Assembly (NCBI GenBank): GCA_041694635.1
Contig: JBDNHI010000073.1
Coordinates: 1 to 15,169 of the forward strand
Direction of reading: 5' to 3'
DNA length: 15,169 nucleotides
From: UBA969 sp041694635
GTDB taxonomy: Bacteria; Planctomycetota; Planctomycetia; Gemmatales; Gemmataceae
A program made the translations under genes and the position numbers. Below, in pieces: positions 1 through 7,651 of the stretch; positions within the stretch are counted from its first letter, which is position 1; the number at the start of each line of letters is the position of its first letter. The notes below the pieces were generated by a model that was not told where the DNA came from, searched no databases, and saw only the letters and a program-made list of their open reading frames with translations.

Positions 1-27
1 AAAAATTGTTATAATTAAGCTTTGTTT

Positions 28-56
28 TTTAAACCTGAATATTCGCCACCTATACT
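28..56 (+). promoter_or_regulatory. Candidate sigma-70-type promoter of the ABC exporter operon
   Basis: TTTAAA at 28-33 and TATACT at 51-56 are separated by 17 bases, a fair match to -35 and -10 elements. They lie about 60 bases upstream of the ATPase start. The same TATACT hexamer appears upstream of the DUF1501 gene at 12953-12958. The region is AT-rich, so chance matches are easy; no transcript evidence is available. Confidence 0.35.
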
Positions 57-115
57 ATGAAGTAGCTTGTAGAATAAGTTTTAGTTAACCGAGCTTTTTC
101 TTTTTATGGTGGCAG

Positions 116-985
116 ATGCTTCTTGAAACTAGAGACCTATCCAAGTGTTATGGTGATTTTTTTGCACTTAATAACTTGAATATGGTTATTGCACCAAGTG
201 AGGTTTATGGTTTATTGGGGCCTAATGGTGCGGGCAAATCTACAGCCCTTAGGCTTATAATGGGCTTTCTTCAACCTTCTTCGGGCTCTGCATCCATCTT
301 GGGGCATAATTGCTGGACTGATGGGGTTAACGCTAGAAAGAAGATTGCCTACCTGCCGGGCGAACTTCGCCTCTATGAAAATATGTCGGGTAGACAATTA
401 ATCTCTTTTCTTAGTGGTTTACGAAACAGGCCCATTCGTCCAGACCTCTCTAAAATGGCTAAAATCTTTGATATCAATATCGATATTCCTATGGCAACTA
501 TGTCTAGTGGGATGAAAAGAAAAGTCGCTCTACTTCTTGTTCTAGACCCCTATGCAGATCTTATCATTATGGATGAACCCACCAACACCCTCGACCCGAA
601 TATGCGCGAAGCTTTACTCGATGAAGTTAAAGCCGCGAAGCAGCGCGGGCAATCTGTGTTCTTTTCTTCTCATGTGCTTAGCGAAGTTGAAACTGTTTGC
701 GACAGGGTTGGCGTTTTGCGCAAAGGGCAACTGGTGCACCAGCAATCAATGGCGGAACTTAAAACTGGCAGGCGCATTCGGCTTCGACTTTTTAAAGATT
801 TACCACTTCCCGAACTTCAAGGCCTTCACTTAATTAGCCGCGACCAACTTCTACTTCACCTCGAACACTCGGGGCCCATCGAACCTTTAATGCAATGGAT
901 TGGAAAACTCGAACCCATTGAACTTAGCGTTGAACCAAAAGGCCTCGATGGTATCTATCGAAAAATTCACGGAGAAGGCTCTTGA
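116..985 (+). CDS. ABC-2 type exporter, ATP-binding subunit
   Basis: This is the cytoplasmic ATPase that powers the permease encoded next to it; the substrate is unknown. The 289-residue protein has Walker A GPNGAGKST at residues 35-43, a signature-loop variant MSSGMKRK, Walker B DLIIMDEPT followed by the D-loop TLD, and the switch His in SSH. The Q-loop reads YLPGE, with Gly where Gln is usual; I recall this variant from a subset of ABC-2 ATPases. The C-terminal ~80 residues form the accessory region common in drug and antibiotic exporters. A G-rich GGTGG at 108-112 is the only ribosome-binding candidate and is weak. An ATG at 106 is out of frame and stops after six codons. The gene ends in TGA inside the permease start codon, so the two are translationally coupled. 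Confidence 0.93.
   Translation: MLLETRDLSKCYGDFFALNNLNMVIAPSEVYGLLGPNGAGKSTALRLIMGFLQPSSGSASILGHNCWTDGVNARKKIAYLPGELRLYENMSGRQLISFLSGLRNRPIRPDLSKMAKIFDINIDIPMATMSSGMKRKVALLLVLDPYADLIIMDEPTNTLDPNMREALLDEVKAAKQRGQSVFFSSHVLSEVETVCDRVGVLRKGQLVHQQSMAELKTGRRIRLRLFKDLPLPELQGLHLISRDQLLLHLEHSGPIEPLMQWIGKLEPIELSVEPKGLDGIYRKIHGEGS
971..984 (+). promoter_or_regulatory. Shine-Dalgarno supporting a TTG start for the permease
   Basis: GGAGAAGG at 971-978 ends three bases before TTG at 982-984. The core GGAG is seven bases from the TTG, which is normal spacing. This supports initiation at TTG, giving a four-base TTGA overlap with the ATPase stop. Confidence 0.6.
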
Positions 986-2025
986 TTTACACTCTTGTTT
1001 CCAAACTTTTACGCGATCTTAGGCTGACCTTGTTTGTCACTGCTTCCTTACTTTGCCTTTTCCAAGTCTTCTGGGCAAAAATTATGGAGCGCATCATCGC
1101 ACAGCTTGCTCCTTTCTTTTATGGCATCGCGGGCTACTCTGGCGTTGAAGTTAAAGAAGTTGAAAAAGTTGTCTTTGATGGACCAGGAAAACTTATTCGT
1201 ACCATCATCGGCGGGGAATCTATCGACCTCAATAACGCTATGGATATGTTCTCCATCGCCTATGTGCACCCTCTTGTTCAAACCATCATTTGCATCTGGG
1301 CGGTTGGCAGAGCTGCGGGCGCTCTTGCGGGCGAAATCGACCGGGGCACTATGGAGCTTCTTCTTTCTCAACCAGTTGGCAGGGGCACACTTATTCTTTC
1401 TCACCTTATTCTTGACCTTATTACCATTCCTATTCTTTGCCTTAGTATGTTACTTGGATCTTACATCGGATACTGGCTTGTCAACCCGCTTACCCTCAAG
1501 GAATACGACAACCTTCCAAAGATGCAAAAGATGAATGTTGAAATTGGAATTGCGGGGCTAAGCGTAAAGATCAAGGATCCCTCAATTGCGTTGCCCCCTG
1601 CAAAGTTAAAACCAGGTGAAGGAAGACTTGCAATCCACCCTGGCGACTTTGCCCGTGGACTTCTTGCTACTGGTGGCCTTATTTTCGCTATTACAGGCGT
1701 AACAATGGCCATTTCTTCTACAGGTAGGTTTCGCTTTCGCGTTCTGGGTTATGCAGTTTTCCTTATTCTTATTATGTTCCTTGTCAATGTGATTAGTCAG
1801 GTTTGGGAACCACTTATGCCGCTTCGGCCACTCACCATCTTTTATTACTACCAACCACAGCAAATGATTCTTGGCAGAGGTTGGAGCGTTAATTTTTCCG
1901 AATGGAACAATGGACAGACTCTTTTCCAACTTCCCTGCCTTTTGGTTCTCTACGGCATAGGGACTATCGGGTATCTAATTTCTTGGCTTATCTTTGATCG
2001 TAGAGATATCCCTGCTCCTATTTAA
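982..2025 (+). CDS. ABC-2 type exporter, membrane permease subunit
   Basis: This is the integral-membrane partner of the preceding ATPase, 347 residues long. About six hydrophobic segments are visible, roughly residues 15-32, 92-115, 137-167, 223-246, 254-275 and 313-337. The cytoplasmic coupling motif typical of ABC-2 permeases is present at about 118-132 (GEIDRGTMELLLSQPVGR), just after the second segment. Two polar stretches, about 50-90 and 168-222, would sit outside the bilayer. The start is TTG at 982, overlapping the ATPase TGA as TTGA, with a good Shine-Dalgarno at 971-978. The family assignment is firm. The transported compound cannot be inferred, because no biosynthetic or resistance gene adjoins the pair. 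Confidence 0.9.
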   Translation: MIYTLVSKLLRDLRLTLFVTASLLCLFQVFWAKIMERIIAQLAPFFYGIAGYSGVEVKEVEKVVFDGPGKLIRTIIGGESIDLNNAMDMFSIAYVHPLVQTIICIWAVGRAAGALAGEIDRGTMELLLSQPVGRGTLILSHLILDLITIPILCLSMLLGSYIGYWLVNPLTLKEYDNLPKMQKMNVEIGIAGLSVKIKDPSIALPPAKLKPGEGRLAIHPGDFARGLLATGGLIFAITGVTMAISSTGRFRFRVLGYAVFLILIMFLVNVISQVWEPLMPLRPLTIFYYYQPQQMILGRGWSVNFSEWNNGQTLFQLPCLLVLYGIGTIGYLISWLIFDRRDIPAPI

Positions 2026-2042
2026 GAATCGACTAGAAACAG

Positions 2043-2080
2043 TTGAAGTAAGTATTCTACTTCAATAATTCTTTTGTTTT
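2043..2080 (+). terminator. Possible weak intrinsic terminator after the ABC operon
   Basis: TTGAAGTA (2043-2050) and TACTTCAA (2058-2065) are perfect 8-base inverted arms around a 7-base loop. A T-rich stretch follows (2066-2080, ending TTTTGTTTT). The hairpin starts 18 bases after the permease stop, as expected for a terminator. The stem has only two GC pairs, so termination would be weak. A protein-binding palindrome is the alternative, because the arms share TTGAA/TTCAA ends with the palindrome at 2101-2116. Confidence 0.4.
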
Positions 2081-2100
2081 CTATTGAACTCGATGTAATA

Positions 2101-2116
2101 TTGAATCACGATTCAA
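2101..2116. promoter_or_regulatory. 16-bp palindrome, candidate operator
   Basis: TTGAATC (2101-2107) and GATTCAA (2110-2116) are exact reverse complements separated by AC. The palindrome lies 26-41 bases upstream of the preferred phosphoesterase ATG (2142). Its size and symmetry suit a dimeric repressor or activator. No regulator gene is present in the window, so the binding protein is unknown. Confidence 0.35.
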
Positions 2117-2141
2117 CTTGCTTTCTAACTGGGTGAACTCT

Positions 2142-4022
2142 ATGAGCCTTACTCTTCGCACCTACTTACTTACATTTTTTTCTTTTACCGTAATTGCCCT
2201 TGCAGCAATCATACCCCAACCTGGAATATTAACTGCACAAGGGGCAGTAGCCAAGCCTTCCAATTCTTGGATTTTTGATGCGAAGGGTGTCTCTAGCCAG
2301 CGTATATCTGATAAATCTGGCAGGTTTCCGGGTAAAATGTCGGGCGCACCCCTTCTCAAACAACTTGATACATTCTCTTATCACGAATTTCACGGTACCG
2401 ATTCCTTCATCATCAATGAACACGCTACGGGCGCTGAAACCGGTATGCCTCGTGAAAAATTTACTCTCACTTCCTGGGTCCGTATCGATGAAGGTAATAC
2501 CAACGGTGGCATCATTGGTTGTATCCAAGATAACGGGAATTTCGAAAAAGGCTGGCTCCTTGGGTTCGATAACGATCAGTTCTGCTTTTCTCTTAGCTCT
2601 AACGGTGCGGACGATGGCGATGGCAAAATCACCACCCTTCGTTCCAACTCTAACTACCAAAAAGGCAAATGGTACCACCTCGCTGCTTCTTACGATGGCA
2701 AATCTATGCGCATCTTCATCAACGGCAAACCCGATGGCCTTTCCAACGAACAATCGGGATACATTAACTATGCTAACTCCGCACCTTTTATCATCGCTCG
2801 TTATCGTGATGATGATGAAGACTACGGTATGCGAGGCGCCATCAAGGAAATCAACCTTTATCAAACTGCTCTTGCACCTGATCTTATTAACGGGATATTT
2901 GATAAAGATGCAGCTATTGCAAACCTTGCACCTGCTCCCCTTCCATCGGGTTTTGTAATCGCACCCTATTTACAATTCCCCACAAAAACTTCTATCACCA
3001 TCATGTGGGAAACTTCTTCACCTACTACTTCCCTAGTTAAGTTTGGCACCAAGCTTCCTCTTGAACAACAAGCCACATCTGATAAAACCAATTTAATTCA
3101 CGAAGTCACACTAGAAAACCTTGAACCTCGCACCAAGTATTTTTATCAAGTAGAAAGTAAAGCTGATTCGGGTGGGATACTTCAATCGGGCTTGCTAACT
3201 TTTCAAACTGCAGTTTCTGAAACTGATCCTTTTTCTTTTTGCGTGATAGGCGATACCCAAAAAAACCCACGCATTACTGGCAAAGTTATGCGCCTTATCT
3301 GGGAGCGAAGGCCACACTTCCTTATGCATTTAGGCGATGTGGTCGATAACGGCCCCGATAAAAAAGAATGGGTCGATGAACTCTTCAAGCCTTCCATCGA
3401 TCTACTTTGCAGAGTTCCAGTTCTACCTACGATTGGAAACCATGAAAAAAATCACGAGCACTATTACAAATATTTCTCTCTACCTAAACCTGAATACTAT
3501 TACCGCTTTTCCTACGGAAACGCTGATTTCTTCGTTCTCGATAGCAATAAATCTCTTTTGCCTCAGTCGGAACAATACCTTTGGCTAGATCGGGAATTAG
3601 GTGCTTCTAAAGCAGCTTGGAAATTTGTCTACCATCATCACCCTGCGTTTTCCTCGGACGACAACGATTATGGTGATACTTGGGTTGGTGCGTCGAATCT
3701 AGGAGATAAAAATGTTCGCTCCATTGTACCCCTTTATGAAAAGCATAATGTAGATATCGTATTTAATGGCCATATCCACGCTTATGAAAGGACACTTCCT
3801 ATTAGGTCGGGGAAGGTAGATCGCAATAAAGGAGTTATTTATGTGACCAGCGGTGGTGGAGGTGGTTCACTCGAAAACTTCGCACCCACGCCCTCGTGGT
3901 TTAAAGCGGAAATTCGCTCGGATTATCATTTCTGCCAAGTTGCGATTCTAGGCAATAAACTTAATCTAAAAGCATTTGACCATGAAGGCCGACTGTTTGA
4001 TCAATTGGATAAGGATAAGTAA
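2142..4022 (+). CDS. Secreted LamG + purple-acid-phosphatase-like metallophosphoesterase
   Basis: This is probably an exported phosphatase or phosphodiesterase. I chose ATG 2142, not the in-frame TTG at 2118, because GGGTGA at 2131-2136 is correctly spaced and the protein then begins directly with a signal peptide (residues 1 to about 32, core LLTFFSFTVIALAAII). Domains in order: a LamG/concanavalin-like lectin fold at about 40-240; a PAP N-terminal Ig-like domain at about 271-355, opening with APYLQ and containing LEPRTKYFYQV; and a calcineurin-like catalytic domain at about 365-620. Metal-binding motifs are GDTQ (D371), GDVVDNG (D399), GNHE (N433, H434), the HHHP stretch (498-500) and GHIHAYER (H544, H546). 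The Tyr that gives purple acid phosphatases their colour (GDxxY) is replaced by Asp402. The substrate is unknown. The stop lies 17 bases from the convergent stop of the next gene. Confidence 0.88.
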   Translation: MSLTLRTYLLTFFSFTVIALAAIIPQPGILTAQGAVAKPSNSWIFDAKGVSSQRISDKSGRFPGKMSGAPLLKQLDTFSYHEFHGTDSFIINEHATGAETGMPREKFTLTSWVRIDEGNTNGGIIGCIQDNGNFEKGWLLGFDNDQFCFSLSSNGADDGDGKITTLRSNSNYQKGKWYHLAASYDGKSMRIFINGKPDGLSNEQSGYINYANSAPFIIARYRDDDEDYGMRGAIKEINLYQTALAPDLINGIFDKDAAIANLAPAPLPSGFVIAPYLQFPTKTSITIMWETSSPTTSLVKFGTKLPLEQQATSDKTNLIHEVTLENLEPRTKYFYQVESKADSGGILQSGLLTFQTAVSETDPFSFCVIGDTQKNPRITGKVMRLIWERRPHFLMHLGDVVDNGPDKKEWVDELFKPSIDLLCRVPVLPTIGNHEKNHEHYYKYFSLPKPEYYYRFSYGNADFFVLDSNKSLLPQSEQYLWLDRELGASKAAWKFVYHHHPAFSSDDNDYGDTWVGASNLGDKNVRSIVPLYEKHNVDIVFNGHIHAYERTLPIRSGKVDRNKGVIYVTSGGGGGSLENFAPTPSWFKAEIRSDYHFCQVAILGNKLNLKAFDHEGRLFDQLDKDK

Positions 4023-4039
4023 ACCATAGCCTATAAAGT

Positions 4040-5143
4040 TTAAGAAACTTCAAGGACAGGTTTTTTAAGCACATCCATTTTTGGCTTAATTCCAAGGCCC
4101 GGGGCTGTGCTTGCTGCCATTCTTCCATTCACCCTAATAGGCGCCCCATCTGCTATGGAAACCGAAACATAGCTATTAAAGTCGGTCGATGAAAATTGAA
4201 ATTCGGGTGGAGTGCTATGGGCAAGGTGAGCAATTGCAGCGGTGATAATATCGCCACCCCAACTATCTTCCAAGGTCATAGCTAAACCAAGGGAGACACA
4301 AAGATCTCGAGCTTGCTTCAATTTCGTTATGCCACCAAACTTGCTAATTTTCAAATTGACCATATCCATCGCTTGATCTGAATGGCCCCGAATAAGCACA
4401 TCCACAGAGTCGATAACTTCATCAAGGACAAAAGGATTATTGGTATGCTTGCGAATAGAAAGGCATTCTTCATAGGTTAGGCAAGGTTGTTCAATGTAGA
4501 CATCAAGGTCACGAACAGCCTTAACAACACGCATAGCATCATGCATAAGCCAGCCAGTGTTGGCATCAGCAACAAGCCTATCGCTGGGTTGTAATTTATC
4601 AGCCACAGCAAAGATGCGAGCAATATCGATTGCGGGGTCACCGCCTACCTTAAGCTGAAATCGTTTGTATCCTTCTGCTCGATAGCCAGCAACTTTATTA
4701 GCCATAGCATCAGGGGATTCTTGAGAAATAGCCCGATAAAGATTTACACTTTCGCCATACCTACCACCAAGTAAAATACAAACAGGCTGGTTAGTAACCT
4801 TACCTAAAATATCCCAGCAAGCCATATCGATACCGGATTTTACATAGGCGTGCCCTTTTAGCGCAGCATCCATAAGATGATTAAGCTTAAGAAGCTGGAT
4901 TGGATCCTCGCCTATAAGATGTCTGCCAAGTTCTACAATACCAGCACGAACGCCGTTGGCATAAGCAGGGAGGTAAAAGGGCCCAAGCGGACAAACCTCG
5001 CCATAGCCGATTGTGCCTTCATCGGTAATGATTTCAACCACGGTAGAATCAAATACATCAACTGATTTACCACCAGACCATTTATAACTTCCCTCATTAA
5101 GAGGAAGGTCAACCTGATAAGCTCGAATACTTTTAATTTTCAT
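4040..5143 (-). CDS. Enolase-superfamily (MR/MLE) enzyme, hydroxyproline epimerase/dehydratase-like
   Basis: This is a 367-residue cytoplasmic enzyme that should abstract the alpha proton of a carboxylate with Mg2+ help. The N-terminal capping domain (about 1-125) contains KWSGGKSV and GYGEVCPLGP. The barrel carries Lys165 in FQLKVGG, metal ligands Asp193 (ADANTGW), Glu218 (YIEQP) and Asp241 (VLDEV), and Lys265/Lys268 in LKISKFGG. Two opposed Lys bases mark the muconate-cycloisomerase subgroup. From memory, the motifs and C-terminus (TDFNSYV, PGLGI) most resemble 4-hydroxyproline-betaine epimerase or cis-3-hydroxy-L-proline dehydratase; this is not a proven specificity. An extended reading from TTG 5179 adds 12 residues, but ATG 5143 fits the family start and has a weak GCGAG upstream. 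The gene follows the S9 peptidase by 80 bases on the same strand, so co-transcription is plausible. Confidence 0.85.
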   Translation of the reverse strand: MKIKSIRAYQVDLPLNEGSYKWSGGKSVDVFDSTVVEIITDEGTIGYGEVCPLGPFYLPAYANGVRAGIVELGRHLIGEDPIQLLKLNHLMDAALKGHAYVKSGIDMACWDILGKVTNQPVCILLGGRYGESVNLYRAISQESPDAMANKVAGYRAEGYKRFQLKVGGDPAIDIARIFAVADKLQPSDRLVADANTGWLMHDAMRVVKAVRDLDVYIEQPCLTYEECLSIRKHTNNPFVLDEVIDSVDVLIRGHSDQAMDMVNLKISKFGGITKLKQARDLCVSLGLAMTLEDSWGGDIITAAIAHLAHSTPPEFQFSSTDFNSYVSVSIADGAPIRVNGRMAASTAPGLGIKPKMDVLKKPVLEVS

Positions 5144-5223
5144 AACGCTCGCTTTAATTTTAAGTTCAATTAAAAACAAACTAGAGGCAGAATCATAAGA
5201 TACCTAGTTACAGCATTCCACTC

Positions 5224-7518
5224 TTAATTATTATCAAGTAGAAATTTAGTAAGGAGGTCATAAAGATGCCTAGTGGTATTTTTACCTTCATTAATACTAT
5301 GACTTCGATTGGGATACCCAAGCATAGTAAATTGCTTATTATGACTGATTAATTCGTCGATAAGATTTTCCATGCCAAGATAATGGCAGTTGTCATCTCC
5401 TGTGCCGTGAACCAAAAGCAATTTGCCTTTAAGTTGATTTGCGAAAGTGATGGGTGAACCCTTTTTATACCCCTCAGCATTATCAGATGGTAAACCCATA
5501 TAGCGTTCTTGATAAATGGTATCGTAATGTCGTTGGTTAGGCACCGGAGCAATGGAAATCCCAGTTTTATAAATTTCAGGATAACGAAACATAGCATTAA
5601 GTGTCATAGAACCCCCGCCACTCCAACCCCAAATAGCGACTCTAGAAGCATCGAGGTAAGGGTAAGTTTTTAAGAGTTCCTTAACAGATTTCGCTTGGTC
5701 GGAAGAAGCAAGAATGCCGATTTGTCGGTAGATAATTTTGCGCCAATCTCTACCCTTAGGGGCGGGAGTACCTCGGTTATCAATGCTCATAACGACAAAT
5801 CCCTTTTGAGCAAGCAAAGAATGCCAGAGGAATCTTTTGCCATCCCAGCGATCGAGAACTGTTTGGCCTGCAGGTTCCCCATAGACATAGAACAAGAGGG
5901 GATATTTTTTTGAGGGATCGAAATCGGGTGGTTTAATAGACCAAGCATCAAGTTCTATTAATTGTTCCCCTGCTTTTGTTTCATCATTAATTTTAACTTT
6001 AACAAACTCAGTGGTTGGCTTTTTGATCGTTTCTAATTTCTTCCTAAAAGCAGAATTATCGGTGTATGTCTTTAGAACCTTATGATCAGGCAAGGTTATC
6101 AAATCTGCAATTGGCGGCGTATTGAAGTTAGAAAATCGGTGCACCGCATAAGAAGCATCAGACGAGATAATATAACTATGCGTTCCCTTCAAAGTTTTCG
6201 TACTAATCAATTCTGGATCACCACCGTTTAAAGAAACGCGATAGAGATAACGCTGGGTAGCATTATCTGGGGAAGCCAAGAAATAAATCCAACCGGCTTT
6301 CTCATCTACAGCTTCGATATGAATGACATCAAAATTACCTTTAGTAAGCTGCGTAACTTTATCGCCGGTGCGAGAAACTAAATAAATATGACTCCAGCCA
6401 TCTCGCTCGCTCAACCAAATAAAGCTTTGATTTTTATTAATCCAAGGCATCTCGTTATTGTGTTCAACCCAAGCCTTATCTGATTCGATTAAAATCGGCT
6501 TACAATTTTTAGTCTTAGGGTCTGCTACCATCACGATGTTTTTGTTTTGCAAGCGGTTAAATTGCTGAATGACAATCTCTTTGTCAACCCAATCCATCTT
6601 GGCAAGGTAGTGGTCTCTGGTATCCCCGGGGATTTCAAGGAAAGAAGAATCGCCACCCTGTGCGCTAACCACCCCTATGCGAGCAGCGGGGTTTTTCTCG
6701 CCTGTTTTAGGATAACCAAAACTAATTAGCTTGGCATAAGGGCCCTCCGCACTACTGGTGATCAGAAAGTCCTTAACCCCCGAAGAATCAATTTGCCAGT
6801 AGGCAATGGTTTGGCTATCGGGGCTCCATCTAAAGCCATTTCTTAGGCCAAGTTCTTCCTCATAAACCCAATCAAAAGTACCATTAATTAATTTAGGTGA
6901 ACCGTTAGAGGTGAGATTAACAATACTAAAATCATCAAGTTTCTGAACACGGATATTATTTTTGTGAACAAAAGCGACACTTTTGCCATCGGGGGAAAAG
7001 GTAGCAAACATCATAGTAGATGTGGGGATATCGCCCCCGAGTTTTTTAAGTTGCTTAGTAGCAAGGTCAAGAGTCCAGTAATCGCCACGCGAATTAACCC
7101 GCCAAACTTTCTTACTATTAGTGTAGAGAAGAAGCTTAGAATTATCTTCCGAGAATTCGTAATCTTCGACATTGATAGGCTTAGTTTGCCCATCGGGGAT
7201 AAATAAATTTTCAGGAACAATTATTTCAATTTTTCCAGTATTGAGATCGTGAGCGACGATCTTCTGACCCTTCGTACCGGATTCTAAAGTTAAACAAACA
7301 GCGCCTTTTTTACTCCATTTGAACCCCGGACCGCTTTCTAATTGAAACTCTTTGGAATTAAAAATCCGGTCAATGGTTAATAAAGATGGATCAACTTTGG
7401 CAGAAGGATCAACTTTAGGGGCTTCAACTTCAAGAGTTTCTGCAAGGGCATTTCCACTTGAAATCCATTGTAAAAGAAGCAAGCTAATTACGAGCGTTGA
7501 AAATCGAATATTCATCAT
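5224..7518 (-). CDS. Secreted S9 prolyl peptidase, dipeptidyl-peptidase-IV-like
   Basis: This is a 764-residue exported serine peptidase that likely removes X-Pro dipeptides from peptide N-termini. A signal peptide covers residues 1 to about 27 (core TLVISLLLLQWISSGNALA). A DPP-IV N-terminal beta-propeller spans about 60-510; its DWVYEEELG motif has Glu220-222, the acidic pair that grips the free N-terminus in DPP-IV enzymes. The C-terminal alpha/beta-hydrolase domain (about 540-764) has nucleophile Ser633 in GWSGGGS, Asp708/709 in GTGDDN (one being the triad acid) and His740 in NRSHS. The length matches bacterial DPP-IV. AAGGTGA just upstream is a good ribosome-binding site; either of two consecutive ATGs (7518 or 7515) could serve. 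It lies in a co-oriented block with the enolase-superfamily gene downstream and the propeller-LRR gene 133 bases upstream. Confidence 0.92.
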   Translation of the reverse strand: MMNIRFSTLVISLLLLQWISSGNALAETLEVEAPKVDPSAKVDPSLLTIDRIFNSKEFQLESGPGFKWSKKGAVCLTLESGTKGQKIVAHDLNTGKIEIIVPENLFIPDGQTKPINVEDYEFSEDNSKLLLYTNSKKVWRVNSRGDYWTLDLATKQLKKLGGDIPTSTMMFATFSPDGKSVAFVHKNNIRVQKLDDFSIVNLTSNGSPKLINGTFDWVYEEELGLRNGFRWSPDSQTIAYWQIDSSGVKDFLITSSAEGPYAKLISFGYPKTGEKNPAARIGVVSAQGGDSSFLEIPGDTRDHYLAKMDWVDKEIVIQQFNRLQNKNIVMVADPKTKNCKPILIESDKAWVEHNNEMPWINKNQSFIWLSERDGWSHIYLVSRTGDKVTQLTKGNFDVIHIEAVDEKAGWIYFLASPDNATQRYLYRVSLNGGDPELISTKTLKGTHSYIISSDASYAVHRFSNFNTPPIADLITLPDHKVLKTYTDNSAFRKKLETIKKPTTEFVKVKINDETKAGEQLIELDAWSIKPPDFDPSKKYPLLFYVYGEPAGQTVLDRWDGKRFLWHSLLAQKGFVVMSIDNRGTPAPKGRDWRKIIYRQIGILASSDQAKSVKELLKTYPYLDASRVAIWGWSGGGSMTLNAMFRYPEIYKTGISIAPVPNQRHYDTIYQERYMGLPSDNAEGYKKGSPITFANQLKGKLLLVHGTGDDNCHYLGMENLIDELISHNKQFTMLGYPNRSHSINEGKNTTRHLYDLLTKFLLDNN

Positions 7519-7587
7519 CAGGTCACCTTTTTATTTAATTAAGACACTTTAAGTATTCTTTTAAAGATTAACATTGTTAGACTTTTC

Positions 7588-7625
7588 AGCCGCCACGGAA
7601 ACTTTTGCGTGGTACACCCCCGGCT
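7588..7625 (-). other. GC-rich interrupted hairpin between the LRR and S9 genes
   Basis: Nested inverted arms are visible: AGCCG (7588-7592) with CGGCT (7621-7625), and CCACG (7593-7597) with CGTGG (7608-7612) around a 10-base loop. The right side carries an unpaired 8-base TACACCCC bulge. The structure begins 27 bases after the LRR-gene stop and about 70 bases before the S9 start. No clear U-run follows on the minus strand, so an intrinsic terminator is doubtful. RNA processing, attenuation or a non-canonical terminator remain possible. Confidence 0.35.
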
Positions 7626-7651
7626 AGGGTTGAATTTTTATGGCTAAGAAC

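Noticed and set aside
1034..1534. 166-residue + frame inside the permease
   Set aside because: It is out of frame with the conserved ABC-2 motifs; its Leu/Phe/Ser-rich character comes from the pyrimidine-rich coding strand.
2118..2141. TTG start of the phosphoesterase at 2118
   Set aside because: It would sit against the palindrome without a Shine-Dalgarno, while ATG 2142 has GGGTGA five bases upstream and starts right at a signal peptide.
2229..2958. Long overlapping frames inside the phosphoesterase gene (211 residues on -, 227 on +)
   Set aside because: They lie wholly within a well-supported gene, have no recognisable domains or ribosome-binding sites, and their composition reflects codon bias of the true frame.
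5144..5179. 12-residue N-terminal extension of the enolase-superfamily gene from TTG 5179
   Set aside because: Family members begin near MKI...; no ribosome-binding site precedes 5179.
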